25,750 nucleotides of DNA from a virus: positions 1 to 25,750 of IMG/VR virus record IMGVR_UViG_3300017962_000100; one strand, given 5' to 3'. The position numbers and the translations under genes were made by a program. This document shows positions 1 through 10,500 of this stretch, piece by piece (the stretch's first letter is position 1; each line of letters opens with the position of its first letter). The notes under the pieces were generated by a model that had not been told where the DNA came from, did no database searches, and was given only the letters and a program-made list of their open reading frames with translations.

Positions 1-432
1 ACATCTTTCTTCACAGTTGGCATTTTCTTGCATGGCACTTTTCATGTCATGCATTTTGGATTCTAATCGATCTGAATGTTGATGATTCATTATCCCGGTA
101 TTTTTTGCTATGTATCTCATACCCTGTTTGCCTGATGCAAAAATTAAAAATGCCGCACTCATGACAGCACCAACACCAATTGTGGAAATGTTATGATAGC
201 TGTGTTTCATCACATCTATAAGTGCAAATGAATGGTAAAGATCGCCGCCGTACGAATTAATATACAGTTTAAGTGTACGTTTTGGCTTTTTTTGCAGGTT
301 AGCTGACAATATCCATTTGATAGCAACAGAAGTATTTTCCTCGTCAATGTCTCCATATAGATAGTGTATGTCGTTCTCTAACAATGACTTATCTATCTGG
401 TCTTCTGACGAAAATTGATCAAATTTTTTCAT
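1..432 (-). CDS. ClpP-like serine protease (family S14), N-terminal part, truncated by window edge
   Basis: Translating the minus strand from the ATG at 432-430 gives 144 open codons without a stop up to the window edge, so the C-terminus lies outside. The protein shows the ClpP layout: a substrate or oxyanion-loop motif INSYGGD (residues 58-64, where ClpP usually has N-S-P-G-G), the nucleophile region TIGVGAVMSAAF with Ser92 aligning to the ClpP catalytic serine, then G-K-Q-G-M-R and N-T-G-I-M-N-H-Q with His117 aligning to the catalytic histidine. The catalytic Asp would lie beyond the edge. There is no signal peptide. In phages, S14 proteins serve as prohead or scaffold proteases, or resemble the host Clp peptidase; T4 itself uses gp21 for head maturation, so the role here is open. 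The gene is divergent from the tail cluster and has a perfect late octamer 38 bases upstream, suggesting late expression. No good Shine-Dalgarno is seen before the start. Confidence 0.85.
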   Translation of the reverse strand, partial: MKKFDQFSSEDQIDKSLLENDIHYLYGDIDEENTSVAIKWILSANLQKKPKRTLKLYINSYGGDLYHSFALIDVMKHSYHNISTIGVGAVMSAAFLIFASGKQGMRYIAKNTGIMNHQHSDRLESKMHDMKSAMQENANCEERC

Positions 433-470
433 GTTAAATACTTGCTAATAACTTGTTGCTTTTAATAATA

Positions 471-478
471 TATTTATA
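471..478 (-). promoter_or_regulatory. T4-type late promoter octamer (TATAAATA) for the ClpP-like gene
   Basis: The plus-strand bases TATTTATA read TATAAATA on the minus strand, the exact T4 late promoter consensus. The ClpP-like start codon follows 38 bases downstream on that strand. The surroundings are very AT-rich, so chance is possible, but the intergenic position and orientation fit. Confidence 0.6.
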
Positions 479-523
479 TATCGATCAAAATGCAACCAAA
501 TTATGTGCGTATATTATATGTGC

Positions 524-531
524 AATAAATA
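524..531 (+). promoter_or_regulatory. Late promoter octamer (AATAAATA) before gp25
   Basis: AATAAATA differs by one base from the T4 late consensus. The same octamer precedes 16354 and 18124 in this window. Transcription would start near 537, just at the AAGG ribosome site (537-540) for the gp25 start at 550, giving a very short leader. Confidence 0.55.
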
Positions 532-549
532 GTATTAAGGTAGTTAAAA

Positions 550-975
550 ATGGCATATTCAGTACTTGACAATAAACAAGCAGGTGTTTCTAACAGAACA
601 GAAAATGTAGTGTATTCTGGAACTTATCGAGGATTTAGCACAGTTTCTGGAGTAAAAAACAATCAGCTATATGATCTTGATCTAGTCAAGCAAGATCTTA
701 TCAATCACTTTTATACTAGAAAAGGTGAAAGAGTTATGAATCCTGAATTTGGCACTATTATTTGGGACATGATCTATGAGCCGCTTGATGAAGCAAATAA
801 AGAATTAATTCTAGAAGATTGCAGAAAAATTATTGCCAGTGATCCCAGAGTAGAACTAGGATCAATCAGCATACAATCTCTTGATTCTGGTTTAAGAATC
901 AACATCAACATTAATATTCTACCGTTTAATCAATCATCAACTATGTCATTAAACTTTGAAAGAGAAACACTATAA
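550..975 (+). CDS. 25: Baseplate wedge subunit gp25 (GPW/gp25 family)
   Basis: This 141-aa protein matches T4 gp25 (132 aa) in length and pattern. Its core reads KGERVMNPEFGTIIWDMIYE (about residues 58-77), the typical GPW/gp25 signature in which a Gly-Glu-Arg turn is followed by P-x-F-G, and then a helix with DPRV near residue 99. In T4, gp25 is a sheath-like component of the inner baseplate wedge core with gp6 and gp53, and helps nucleate sheath assembly. The order gp25 then gp6 is the T4 order. The start at 550 has AAGG at 537-540, nine bases away, and a late promoter octamer at 524-531. The stop codon shares one base with the gp6 start (TAATG), so the two are probably translationally coupled. 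Confidence 0.93.
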   Translation: MAYSVLDNKQAGVSNRTENVVYSGTYRGFSTVSGVKNNQLYDLDLVKQDLINHFYTRKGERVMNPEFGTIIWDMIYEPLDEANKELILEDCRKIIASDPRVELGSISIQSLDSGLRINININILPFNQSSTMSLNFERETL

Positions 976-3900
976 TGAGTCAAATACAAAGACAAGATAA
1001 TTTATTTTCAGCAGAAGACTGGAAGGTAGTTTATAGAACATTTAATCAGGCAGACTTTACTGCATATGATTATGACACAATCAGAACTGCCATGCTAGAT
1101 TATATTCAGGTCAACTACCCAGAAGATTTCAACGACTATATTCAGTCAAGTGAATTTATTGCCATCATTGACCTGTTGGCATTTTTAGGACAAAGTTTAG
1201 CATTTAGAACTGATTTGAATTCTCGAGAAAACTTTTTTGACACTGCTGAAAGACGAGAAAGCATATTAAGACTAGCAAAATTAATCAACTACCAGCCCAA
1301 AAGAAATGTTCCTGCCAGAGGAATTCTCAAAGTCAACAAAATTAGAACAACTGAACCAATAACAGATTCTGAAGGTACTGCACTAGACAATAAAAATGTT
1401 GTCTGGAATGATCCAAACAATCCCGACTGGTATGATCAATGGTTGTCTGTGATAAACACAGCGTTTAGTTCTACAAATCAATTTGGAGATCCATACAAAA
1501 GCAAATCAATATCTGGAATTGAAACAGATGTTTACAATATCAATTCAACTACCAATCAGGCTGTGGTTAAAAACTTTACACAGTCAATTGATGGAATATC
1601 AACATCTATAGATGTAGTCAAATCTGATATTCATGAAGATGGTTATCTTTACGAAAAATCACCAGACTCATCTGAATCTTATAACTTATTATATAGAAAT
1701 GACAATCAAGGATTTGGCAGTACTGACACAGGTTTTTTTGTTTACTTTAAAGAAGGTGAGCTACAGCATCAAGACTATCAATTCAGCACACCAGTACCAA
1801 ATAGAAATACCAACGTTGATGTTACAAACATCAATGACACAGATGTTTTTGTACAAAAAATTACATCGTCTGGTACACCAATTGAAAAATGGACCAAAGT
1901 ACCAAACTTGTTTGGTCAAAACACAATTTACAACAGTTTAAATCTTAACACCAGAAATATCTTTAACGTTGAATCTAGGGTTGATGATCAAATCACAGTG
2001 CAATTCAGCGATGGTAATTTTGGTAATGCACCATATGGTAAATTTAGAATTTGGTACAGACAAAGCAATGGTCAAGGTCAGATAATTAGAAAAGACAGAA
2101 TTCAAAACAAAGAAATTTCTATTGCATATCTCAACAAAGAAGGTCAGCAGTTTACACTGACACTTAGTTTGTCATTAAACTACACAGTTTCAAACTCACA
2201 ACCAGCAGAAACAGATGCTGAAATAAAAACTAATGCACCGCAAACATTCTACACACAGGACAGAATGGTTAATGCAGAAGATTATAATATTTTTCCATTA
2301 ACACAAAGCAACACTGTTAGAAAACTAAAAGCAATAAACAAAACACACATAGGTCACAGTAGATACATTGATATCAATGATCCAACAGGAACAGTTAAAA
2401 GTGTTAATGTGTATGGTAACGATGGTATTTTATATAAAGATCCAGACTTTAGTTTAAATGAAGAAGAAATTGAAGGCACAGTTGTTGACAACAGCAGTTA
2501 CAACTATATTATCAATAACATATTACAGCCTTTGATTAAAAAAACACAATTGAAAAACTTCTACTATGACACATATAAAAACAATATTTTAGATATACAT
2601 GATAGTACACAGTTTGAAATGACCAATGCTAGTGAAAAAATAGTCTGGCATCCATTTCCTGATTCAGGAGAAAGCGATTCTGGATATTTTTATTTGTTTG
2701 GCGGATCAACAGACATTTCAAATTCAACAACCATTTACAATAATCCTTATAGTGGACTAGAAAAACTAGGATTTGTAAGGCCCGGAACAAAATTAGAATT
2801 TGTTGACGATTACACATCTCCAACTACAGTAGTATGGACAACTGTTGTTAGCGTAAGAAATAATGGTAGTATGCTTTCTAGTGATACCACTGGTTGTGTA
2901 CAACTCACAGAACAAATAACTAAAGGATTAAAAGTACGAACAGTTTTACCAAGTATAAGAACAACACTATCAAGCAGTGAAAGATCCTTAATACAAACCA
3001 AAATGGAAAACGGCGAAGATTTTGCTTTAGGATATCATTACTATGCATCACCGGATCAAAATTCTCCAGGTGTTGCTGAGTTGTCAATTCCTAGTACAGG
3101 TTCTGCATGGTATGTTATTAACGAAGACTATTTAGATTCTACCGGTGATTTTTCAATCACAAATAACAAAATACATAACAATGTACAGTCTTTAAGCAGT
3201 GATACTTCATGGTTAATTTATGCTGAATATATTCCAGCACCTAGCACACAAGCCAGTCCAAGATACAGATTTACTGTGAGAGGATTAGACTATGTGTTTG
3301 AAAGCAAAGACGAAGTAAGATTTTATTACGTTGAAGATTATAAAAATATTGATACTGCCACAGGCAAAGCAGTTAAAGACACAGTTACTCTTTTAGATAT
3401 TAATAAAGATGCAACTGTGCTCACAGATCCTGCAAATGCTTCTGTTATAACTGATCCAATTGTTTTTAACATTACAGATAACTTTACTGAACAAGATGGA
3501 TATGTTGACACAAAGAAAGTCAAAGTTTCTAATATTGATTCAGACGATGATGGTGCACCAGACAACCCAATAGCACATGAAAATCTTATAGATAATAACA
3601 ACTACATATTTTTTAACAGCTATGAAAGTTATGATGGTTACACATATTACATGTTGAATTCAGATGTTACACAGGTAGCAAACACAGATGTAGCTAATAC
3701 TACTAGTGGTATTACTTTTGTAACAGCAGACCAATATTTTTATAATAGCGATGGAAATACAGCAACAGTGATTCACGAAGATTCTGGTAACCCAATCAAA
3801 AGAGAAGGTTTCTTAAACAATGTAACCTATAAGGCTTATCTAGGAAGAAGTTTTACAACTTCTGATAAACTGTATTTCCAATATAAACACTCGGCACCAA

Positions 3901-4505
3901 GAGATCAACGTATTGATCCAAGTGTTTCTAATATTATTGAATTAATTGTTTTACAACAACAGTATCAAGCAGATATTACCAATTGGTTTAACAACAATGG
4001 TTCTAGGGCCACGTTACCAGCACAGCCAACCAGCGATGAAATTAGAGAAAACTTACTTGACATTGAAAAATACAAGTCAATAGGTGATCAAATTGTGTAC
4101 ACATCAGCAAGATTTAAATTATTATTTGGTGATACTGCTGATTCTCAAAATCAAGCAGTGTTTAAAGTGGTTAAGATTCCTGGTGCAACATACACAGACA
4201 ATCAAATCAAAACCGAAGTAGTACAGGCCATTAGTAATTATTTTTCAATTTCAAACTGGGACTTTGGTGATACTTTTTATTTTTCTGAACTGGCCGCATA
4301 TATTCATACACAGTTGAGTTCACAAATTTCAAGTGTGGTTATTGTACCAAAAGATGCTGAAGCAAAATTTGGCGATTTATTCCAAATCAAATCAGCAAGT
4401 AATGAATTATTTTTTAGTACTGCATCTGTTGATCAAGTACAAATTGTATCTGGACTTACAGGTGTAAACTTAAGATCAACTACAAGCACAGTTGGAGGTA
4501 GTTAA
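975..4505 (+). CDS. 6: Baseplate wedge subunit gp6, enlarged
   Basis: The first ~120 residues carry the gp6 signature blocks: FTAYDYDTIRTAMLDYI, NYPEDFNDYIQSSEF, LLAFLGQSLAFRTDLNSREN, then FDTAERRESILRLA. The C-terminal ~80 residues also look like gp6, with FYFSELAAYI, VVIVPKDAEAKFGDLFQI and a closing Q-I-V-S-G-L-T-G-V-N-L. In T4, gp6 dimers tie neighbouring wedges into the inner ring of the baseplate. At 1176 aa the protein is far longer than T4 gp6 (660 aa). The extra length lies in the middle, which is rich in Asn, Asp, Ser, Thr and Tyr and looks beta-structured, so it probably adds surface domains to the same core. The start overlaps the gp25 stop by one base; the stop overlaps the next start by one base. 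No strong Shine-Dalgarno is visible, so coupling to gp25 is likely. Confidence 0.93.
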   Translation: MSQIQRQDNLFSAEDWKVVYRTFNQADFTAYDYDTIRTAMLDYIQVNYPEDFNDYIQSSEFIAIIDLLAFLGQSLAFRTDLNSRENFFDTAERRESILRLAKLINYQPKRNVPARGILKVNKIRTTEPITDSEGTALDNKNVVWNDPNNPDWYDQWLSVINTAFSSTNQFGDPYKSKSISGIETDVYNINSTTNQAVVKNFTQSIDGISTSIDVVKSDIHEDGYLYEKSPDSSESYNLLYRNDNQGFGSTDTGFFVYFKEGELQHQDYQFSTPVPNRNTNVDVTNINDTDVFVQKITSSGTPIEKWTKVPNLFGQNTIYNSLNLNTRNIFNVESRVDDQITVQFSDGNFGNAPYGKFRIWYRQSNGQGQIIRKDRIQNKEISIAYLNKEGQQFTLTLSLSLNYTVSNSQPAETDAEIKTNAPQTFYTQDRMVNAEDYNIFPLTQSNTVRKLKAINKTHIGHSRYIDINDPTGTVKSVNVYGNDGILYKDPDFSLNEEEIEGTVVDNSSYNYIINNILQPLIKKTQLKNFYYDTYKNNILDIHDSTQFEMTNASEKIVWHPFPDSGESDSGYFYLFGGSTDISNSTTIYNNPYSGLEKLGFVRPGTKLEFVDDYTSPTTVVWTTVVSVRNNGSMLSSDTTGCVQLTEQITKGLKVRTVLPSIRTTLSSSERSLIQTKMENGEDFALGYHYYASPDQNSPGVAELSIPSTGSAWYVINEDYLDSTGDFSITNNKIHNNVQSLSSDTSWLIYAEYIPAPSTQASPRYRFTVRGLDYVFESKDEVRFYYVEDYKNIDTATGKAVKDTVTLLDINKDATVLTDPANASVITDPIVFNITDNFTEQDGYVDTKKVKVSNIDSDDDGAPDNPIAHENLIDNNNYIFFNSYESYDGYTYYMLNSDVTQVANTDVANTTSGITFVTADQYFYNSDGNTATVIHEDSGNPIKREGFLNNVTYKAYLGRSFTTSDKLYFQYKHSAPRDQRIDPSVSNIIELIVLQQQYQADITNWFNNNGSRATLPAQPTSDEIRENLLDIEKYKSIGDQIVYTSARFKLLFGDTADSQNQAVFKVVKIPGATYTDNQIKTEVVQAISNYFSISNWDFGDTFYFSELAAYIHTQLSSQISSVVIVPKDAEAKFGDLFQIKSASNELFFSTASVDQVQIVSGLTGVNLRSTTSTVGGS

Positions 4506-7500
4506 TGTCATATCATGACAATAATGACATTGAAAGCAATGTAGAATTGTCAAATGTTCAAGTTAGCAATGCTAACGTTGAAAGCAATTCAGGCATTGTC
4601 AGTACTGATTCTACAGCATTGAGTTTTTTACCGGAAGTGTTCCAGACAGAAAAGTTGAAAAACTTTTTTGACGGCACAGTTGAACAAGTTTTAAGAAAAC
4701 CCAACGATGAAAAAACTACTGAATACATTGGAAGAAAAACCGACGTTTATTTTGATAGCAGTAAAGACAATTATAAAATTGAAAAAACAAAAAATCGTCA
4801 AAACTATCAATTAGAGCCCGGCATTGTTTTAAAAGATAACGATTCCGGTGAAACTACTAATGCTATATTTTATAATGAAATTTTAGATCATATTGATCAT
4901 GAAAACGGAATAGTATCAAATCAAAATCGATTGTTTAATCAAAAGTATTATAGTTTTTCACCACCTATTGACTATGACAAATTTGTCAATTATGACAACT
5001 ACTATTGGTATCCAAGTCAAGATCTTAACGTACCATCAATTGTAGTAGACGGCACAACTGAAAACTTTACAGCAAATAACAGTCAAACCACATTCACATT
5101 AGAATCTGCTATAACAGAAACAATAATACAAAAGTTTGTTGAAACAGATAAAAACAATTCTCTTAGTGATACTGCTAACATTGTTTTCAACTTATCAAAT
5201 TATTTTAACAGCGACACTGATATTGTTAAATTAGACGGCAGTGTTTTTACAAGTTACACAGCCAACAATACTAACAAAACAATAACGTTCAGCACCGGTG
5301 ATATTGACAGCAACAGCATAGTTGAAGTTTTTTATATTACTGATGTTATAAAAGTAAATGGTATAACTGTTGACTACGACAACTATACTGCACTTGGTAA
5401 AACATTGGTATTATCAACTGCTTCTAGTGCCAACGATGTTGTTGAGATATCACACAATGTACGACCAGATCTAATATTAGGAAATAAAGAATATGTTTCT
5501 CCTAATAATATTAAGTTTAGTTCTGGCATGTTGATCAAATTTAATGATGCATATCTAATTGATATACAAGGACAGTACCAATCACAAAAGTTTTTTGTTG
5601 AAGGTGTTAACAGTGCATCAGGTATTGAATTTGTTGAACTAAGCACCGAACCTGAATTGTTTTTAGCTGATGAGCTGTTACCATGGGATTCTGCTGATAG
5701 TATAGGACTAGCAGATGAAAATGGTGGGTGGGATTCTGCAAGATGGAGTTCTGTTTCTGATATTACTAATCCAGACTACATCACAATTGAAAGAGGAAGT
5801 CGAGATAATAATCCATGGAGTAGAACCAATGGTTGGATTCACAAAGATAATTTAACAAATTACAGAACTCTACAGCAAACAGTTAACGTGTTTCATCCAT
5901 GGGATGCTGTAACTGACGATATTAGAGGTTTTGATACAGGCTTCTGGGACGTTACTACTGACACACAAGAAACCACATTTCAATTAGACAACAGCAGAAA
6001 AGGTCGTAGACCAATCATTGAATTTGAAAAAAATATCAAATTATATAATTACGGAACACAACATGCTGTTACTGTTGATGTTTTAGCAGACGACGACACT
6101 GTTGATGACATCAACGGTTCATCTACATACACTGTTGACGGTATTAACATTGAAGATGATATGCTTATCTTGTTCCGAAACAGTGATTTTGAAACAACAC
6201 TTGTGCCATGGTCCGGTGATGCATACCCATGGGATCATGACTCTGATGCAAATGTGGCAACGGGCGGTCCTACAGGTGGTGATCAAGGCTGGGATATTAC
6301 CGGTGCTGATTTTGATGTATCATCATCAGTCTGGCAAGTAACAGGACACAGCACAGGAAATATTCAATTAGTCAAATACAACAACATTGCTACAGATTTT
6401 AATATTTCAGATGGTTCAAAAATTACAGTAAGACTAGGAACAACATATCAAGGAAAAGAATATTACTGGGACGGCTTTAGTTGGATTGAATCTCAAGCAA
6501 AAGACAGTATTAATTCTGCACCGTTGTTTGATATCTACAACAACGCCGGCGAGCTAATCAGTGATGGTTCTCCGGAAGCTGGCAACAAAATATTTGGTTA
6601 CGAAGTTGGAACAGGCAGTAACGATCCTTATCTAAAATTTCCTTTAACTTATGAAAATTACAACACAGTGGGTGATATCAAATTTAAAAATCATTTAGCT
6701 GATGCTAATTCCACACATGGTCATCTTAACTATAAAAAGTACATTTACAAAAACAAATTGCAAGATACTTTTTACTACACTGTAATTGTGCATCCAAGTA
6801 AACGTAATACAGGAAACAAGTATTTTATTGACAACATTGAACAACAGAATTTGGTTTTTATCAAAGGAAACAAATATGTACTTGATCTTAGCGATTCAAG
6901 TTTTTCCGCAACTGGATTTTCTGGCTTAAATCATCAATTTGCATTGTCTGAAACACCCGATGGTAGATGGAACAGTGGAACAAGATACGACACTAATGTA
7001 AAATATTTTATTGACGATGTTCAAGTGTTGCCAGCTGATTTTTATAACAGTTTTGCTAGTGCTGAAAAAAGAAGAATTGAATTTTTACCTGATCAGGAAA
7101 CACCAGATCAATTGTATTATTATTGTGTTCATCATGAGAATATGGGTGGAGAAATAAGAACTGTTGAAAACAATATCAGTTCTTTGGTTGATGCCACTGT
7201 TATTGAATATCAAAACGAATGGGTTCTTAAAAAAGAAAAATCATATCAAAAAGTGATTCAAGAGTTTATAGTTGACAGTGAATCAAACAAAAACACATTT
7301 GTTTTAGATGCAACCATTGCCGGAGATGCAGTAGCTAAAGTATATGTCAACAACAAACAACTTGAATATAAAGTTGATTATACTATTTCAAAAAATCAAA
7401 TAATAAACACAACCAATAACATAAGCGAAGGATCACATGTTCTTGTAAAATGGCAAACACTTGAGAATAAACAATTAAAATCAGCATATTATGAAATTCC

Positions 7501-10500
7501 TAAAAATCTTTCAAATAATCCACAAAACAAATCAGTAATTTCATACTCATTTAGTGATTATCTAAGTCATTTTTATTCTACAATTTCAAATCAATCAAAT
7601 TTGGTAGGATTAGCTTCTGAGAATAACAGCTACAGAGACACTCAAAAAGATATATCACAAGGTGATGTGATTCTACAACATACTGCTCCGTTAATGAAAG
7701 CCGGAGTACATGTCAACAGCTTGTCTCGTGATTTAATTAAATCAATTAAACTTGCACAGACAGACTATACAAAATTTAAAAATCAATTTGTTACAAAAGC
7801 ACAATCAATTATTGATTCGTCAGACACTTCGGTACTGACAGATAGTGAACTAGTAGACACTATTCTAAAAGAAATGAATGCTAACAAAAAAGCCACTAGC
7901 AAGTGGTCACACAGTTTAATGTTGGCATATGGTGATACCAAGCAGACACAATCAATCACAATAGATTCAACTAATAAAACATGGAACACATTTTCTCAAG
8001 GACTTCCACAAGTGTTTGTTCAAGATGCACAAGGATTCCATCAACAATCTGGTGAACCAGGGTTGGAAATTGATTTTAGATTTGATCCTGCTACTGAAAA
8101 ACAAACAAAATCTTTATACATTTATCAAAACAACAAACAGTTGTTAATGAATCATGATTACATACTTGATAATTCAAATAGCACAACAAGTATTGTTTTT
8201 ATAGCAGATATTAGACCTGACATTGGCGATGTAATTCGTATTGAATATTTTGCAGACAAACAACCAGCATGGATTCCAGCCACTCCGGCAAAACTTGGTA
8301 TGACTGGTTTGTACAAACCAGAACAAACTGTAGATAATGGTCATGCTGAAACTACATTTTATTTTATCCAAGGCCATGACGGTAGTTTAACTTTGAACTA
8401 TGGAAACGACATTGATAGAGCATTATTAGAACTAGAAAAAAGAATATACAATGATTGTGAAAACAAATTTATTGATCCAGATTATGTTCCTGCTCTTTCA
8501 TATCAAACACTAGTCAGCAACTATTTCAATAAAAAAGATTATTCTTACAAAGATTATACAAATATCATAAGATCACAAATGCATTCATGGTTTGTTTTCA
8601 ATAAAGTTGATTGGGAACTAAATGATTCTACAAACAACAATTGGAGAGCATGGAACTGGAGCTCTGTAGCAAACTTAGAAGGTGATAGAACACCCGGTCA
8701 TTGGAGAGGAATTTTTAAAAAGTTTTATGGCACAGAAAAACCTCACACTCACCCATGGGAAATGTTAGGATTCACAACAAAACCTCTTTGGTGGGATAGA
8801 AACTACAGCTGGACTAGTTTTACAAAAAGACAAAAATTAATCAACGATATTGAAAACGGTATAATCATTGCTGGCGAAAGAGAAAACCTTTCTGACTTAT
8901 CATACACAGACAAAAACAATCCGTACAGACATGAAAACTTTTCATCTTTTGTTCCTGTAGATATTAGTGGTAATGTTTTAAACCCATGGGCAATTGGTTT
9001 ATGTAATAAATTACCACAAGGTACTAACACAGAACTCAGCTGGAGAATTGGAGATTTATCACCTGCAGAATTGGCTTTTTATAGAAACAGTGCATATCCG
9101 TTTGCATTGGTATCTACTATAGCATTAATGAAACCAGCAGAGTTTTTTGAATTATTTTTTGATACATTGAATTCTGCTACTGCAACAATAAACAAAAACA
9201 ATGTGTATGATAAAAACACAAATTTAAGACAGTCAAACAATGTCAAAGTTCATCGAGAACTTGATAATTCTTCAGTGGTAGTAGGAACTGGTTATCAGCA
9301 ATACATTAGTGAAAACATTATCAACAACTCAAGCAACGTTGAAATAAACTACGGTAATATCATAAGAAACAGTGTACCGCAGTTGATTCACAAACAGTCC
9401 GCTTTCATTGATTTTGGTTCATACAAAGCACAAGCCGAATCATATTCACCTACTGCTCAAAGAACCAGTGTGTTTATTCCAACCGATGATATAGATCATT
9501 TGACACATGTTAGCACACCAATACAAGGATCCAGTTATTCTGCTGTGGTCATTGAAAAAACAATACATGGTTATCGTGTCTCAGGATATGATATTGGCAA
9601 GAATTATTTTGAAAGCACAGTCAGTGACATAAATGGTTTATCAGTTAGTGTCAATATAGGTGGTACACCAATTAACATTCCATCATACACACCAAATCAA
9701 ACTGTGGCGGTAGACAGTTTTGTAAGATATGAAGGTGCTGTATATAAAGCAACTCAACCACATGTGACCGGAGATATTTTTGAACCTAAATACTATCAGT
9801 CAGTAAAAAATATTCCAATAACCGGCGGTGCTTCTGCAACTTATTACAAACAAATCAAAAACAACAAAGTAGCCAAAATAGAGTATGGTACTGAATTTAA
9901 AACTATACAAGAAGTTTTTGATTTCTTAGTTAACTATGGTAGAAAACTAGAATCAGATGGTTGGATCTTTGACGAATATCTAAAAGAACAAAATGAAACA
10001 AGTAACTGGTTATATGCCGCTAAAGAATTTTTATTTTGGAGTTTAGGCTCCTGGAGTAATGGTAGTTTATTAACTTTATCTCCAAGTGCCAATAGAATTA
10101 AATTTAAACCCAAGTCAGGTGTAGTGTCATCAGTTGAAGATGTGGTTGGCAACACATATTCAATACTTGACAAAAATGGAGCTCCGGTGCCAGCAGAAGA
10201 TACACAGATACTAAGAGATGGATCGCAGATCACAATTAGACACTATAACAAAACACCTCTTTACTTTGTAAACTTATATGCAAGAGAACTTGAACATATT
10301 ACTGTGTTTAACAATACTACAACATTTGGAGATAAAATATTTGATCCAATACTTGCTGTTAGACAACCTAGATTAAAACAGACACTGCTAAGAACTAAAG
10401 ACTGGTACGGAAAATACGAAGCCAATGGATTCATAATTGATTCAAATGCTGGAATTATCAGTAACTTTGAAACGTCAACTAGAGACATGACTAGATATCT

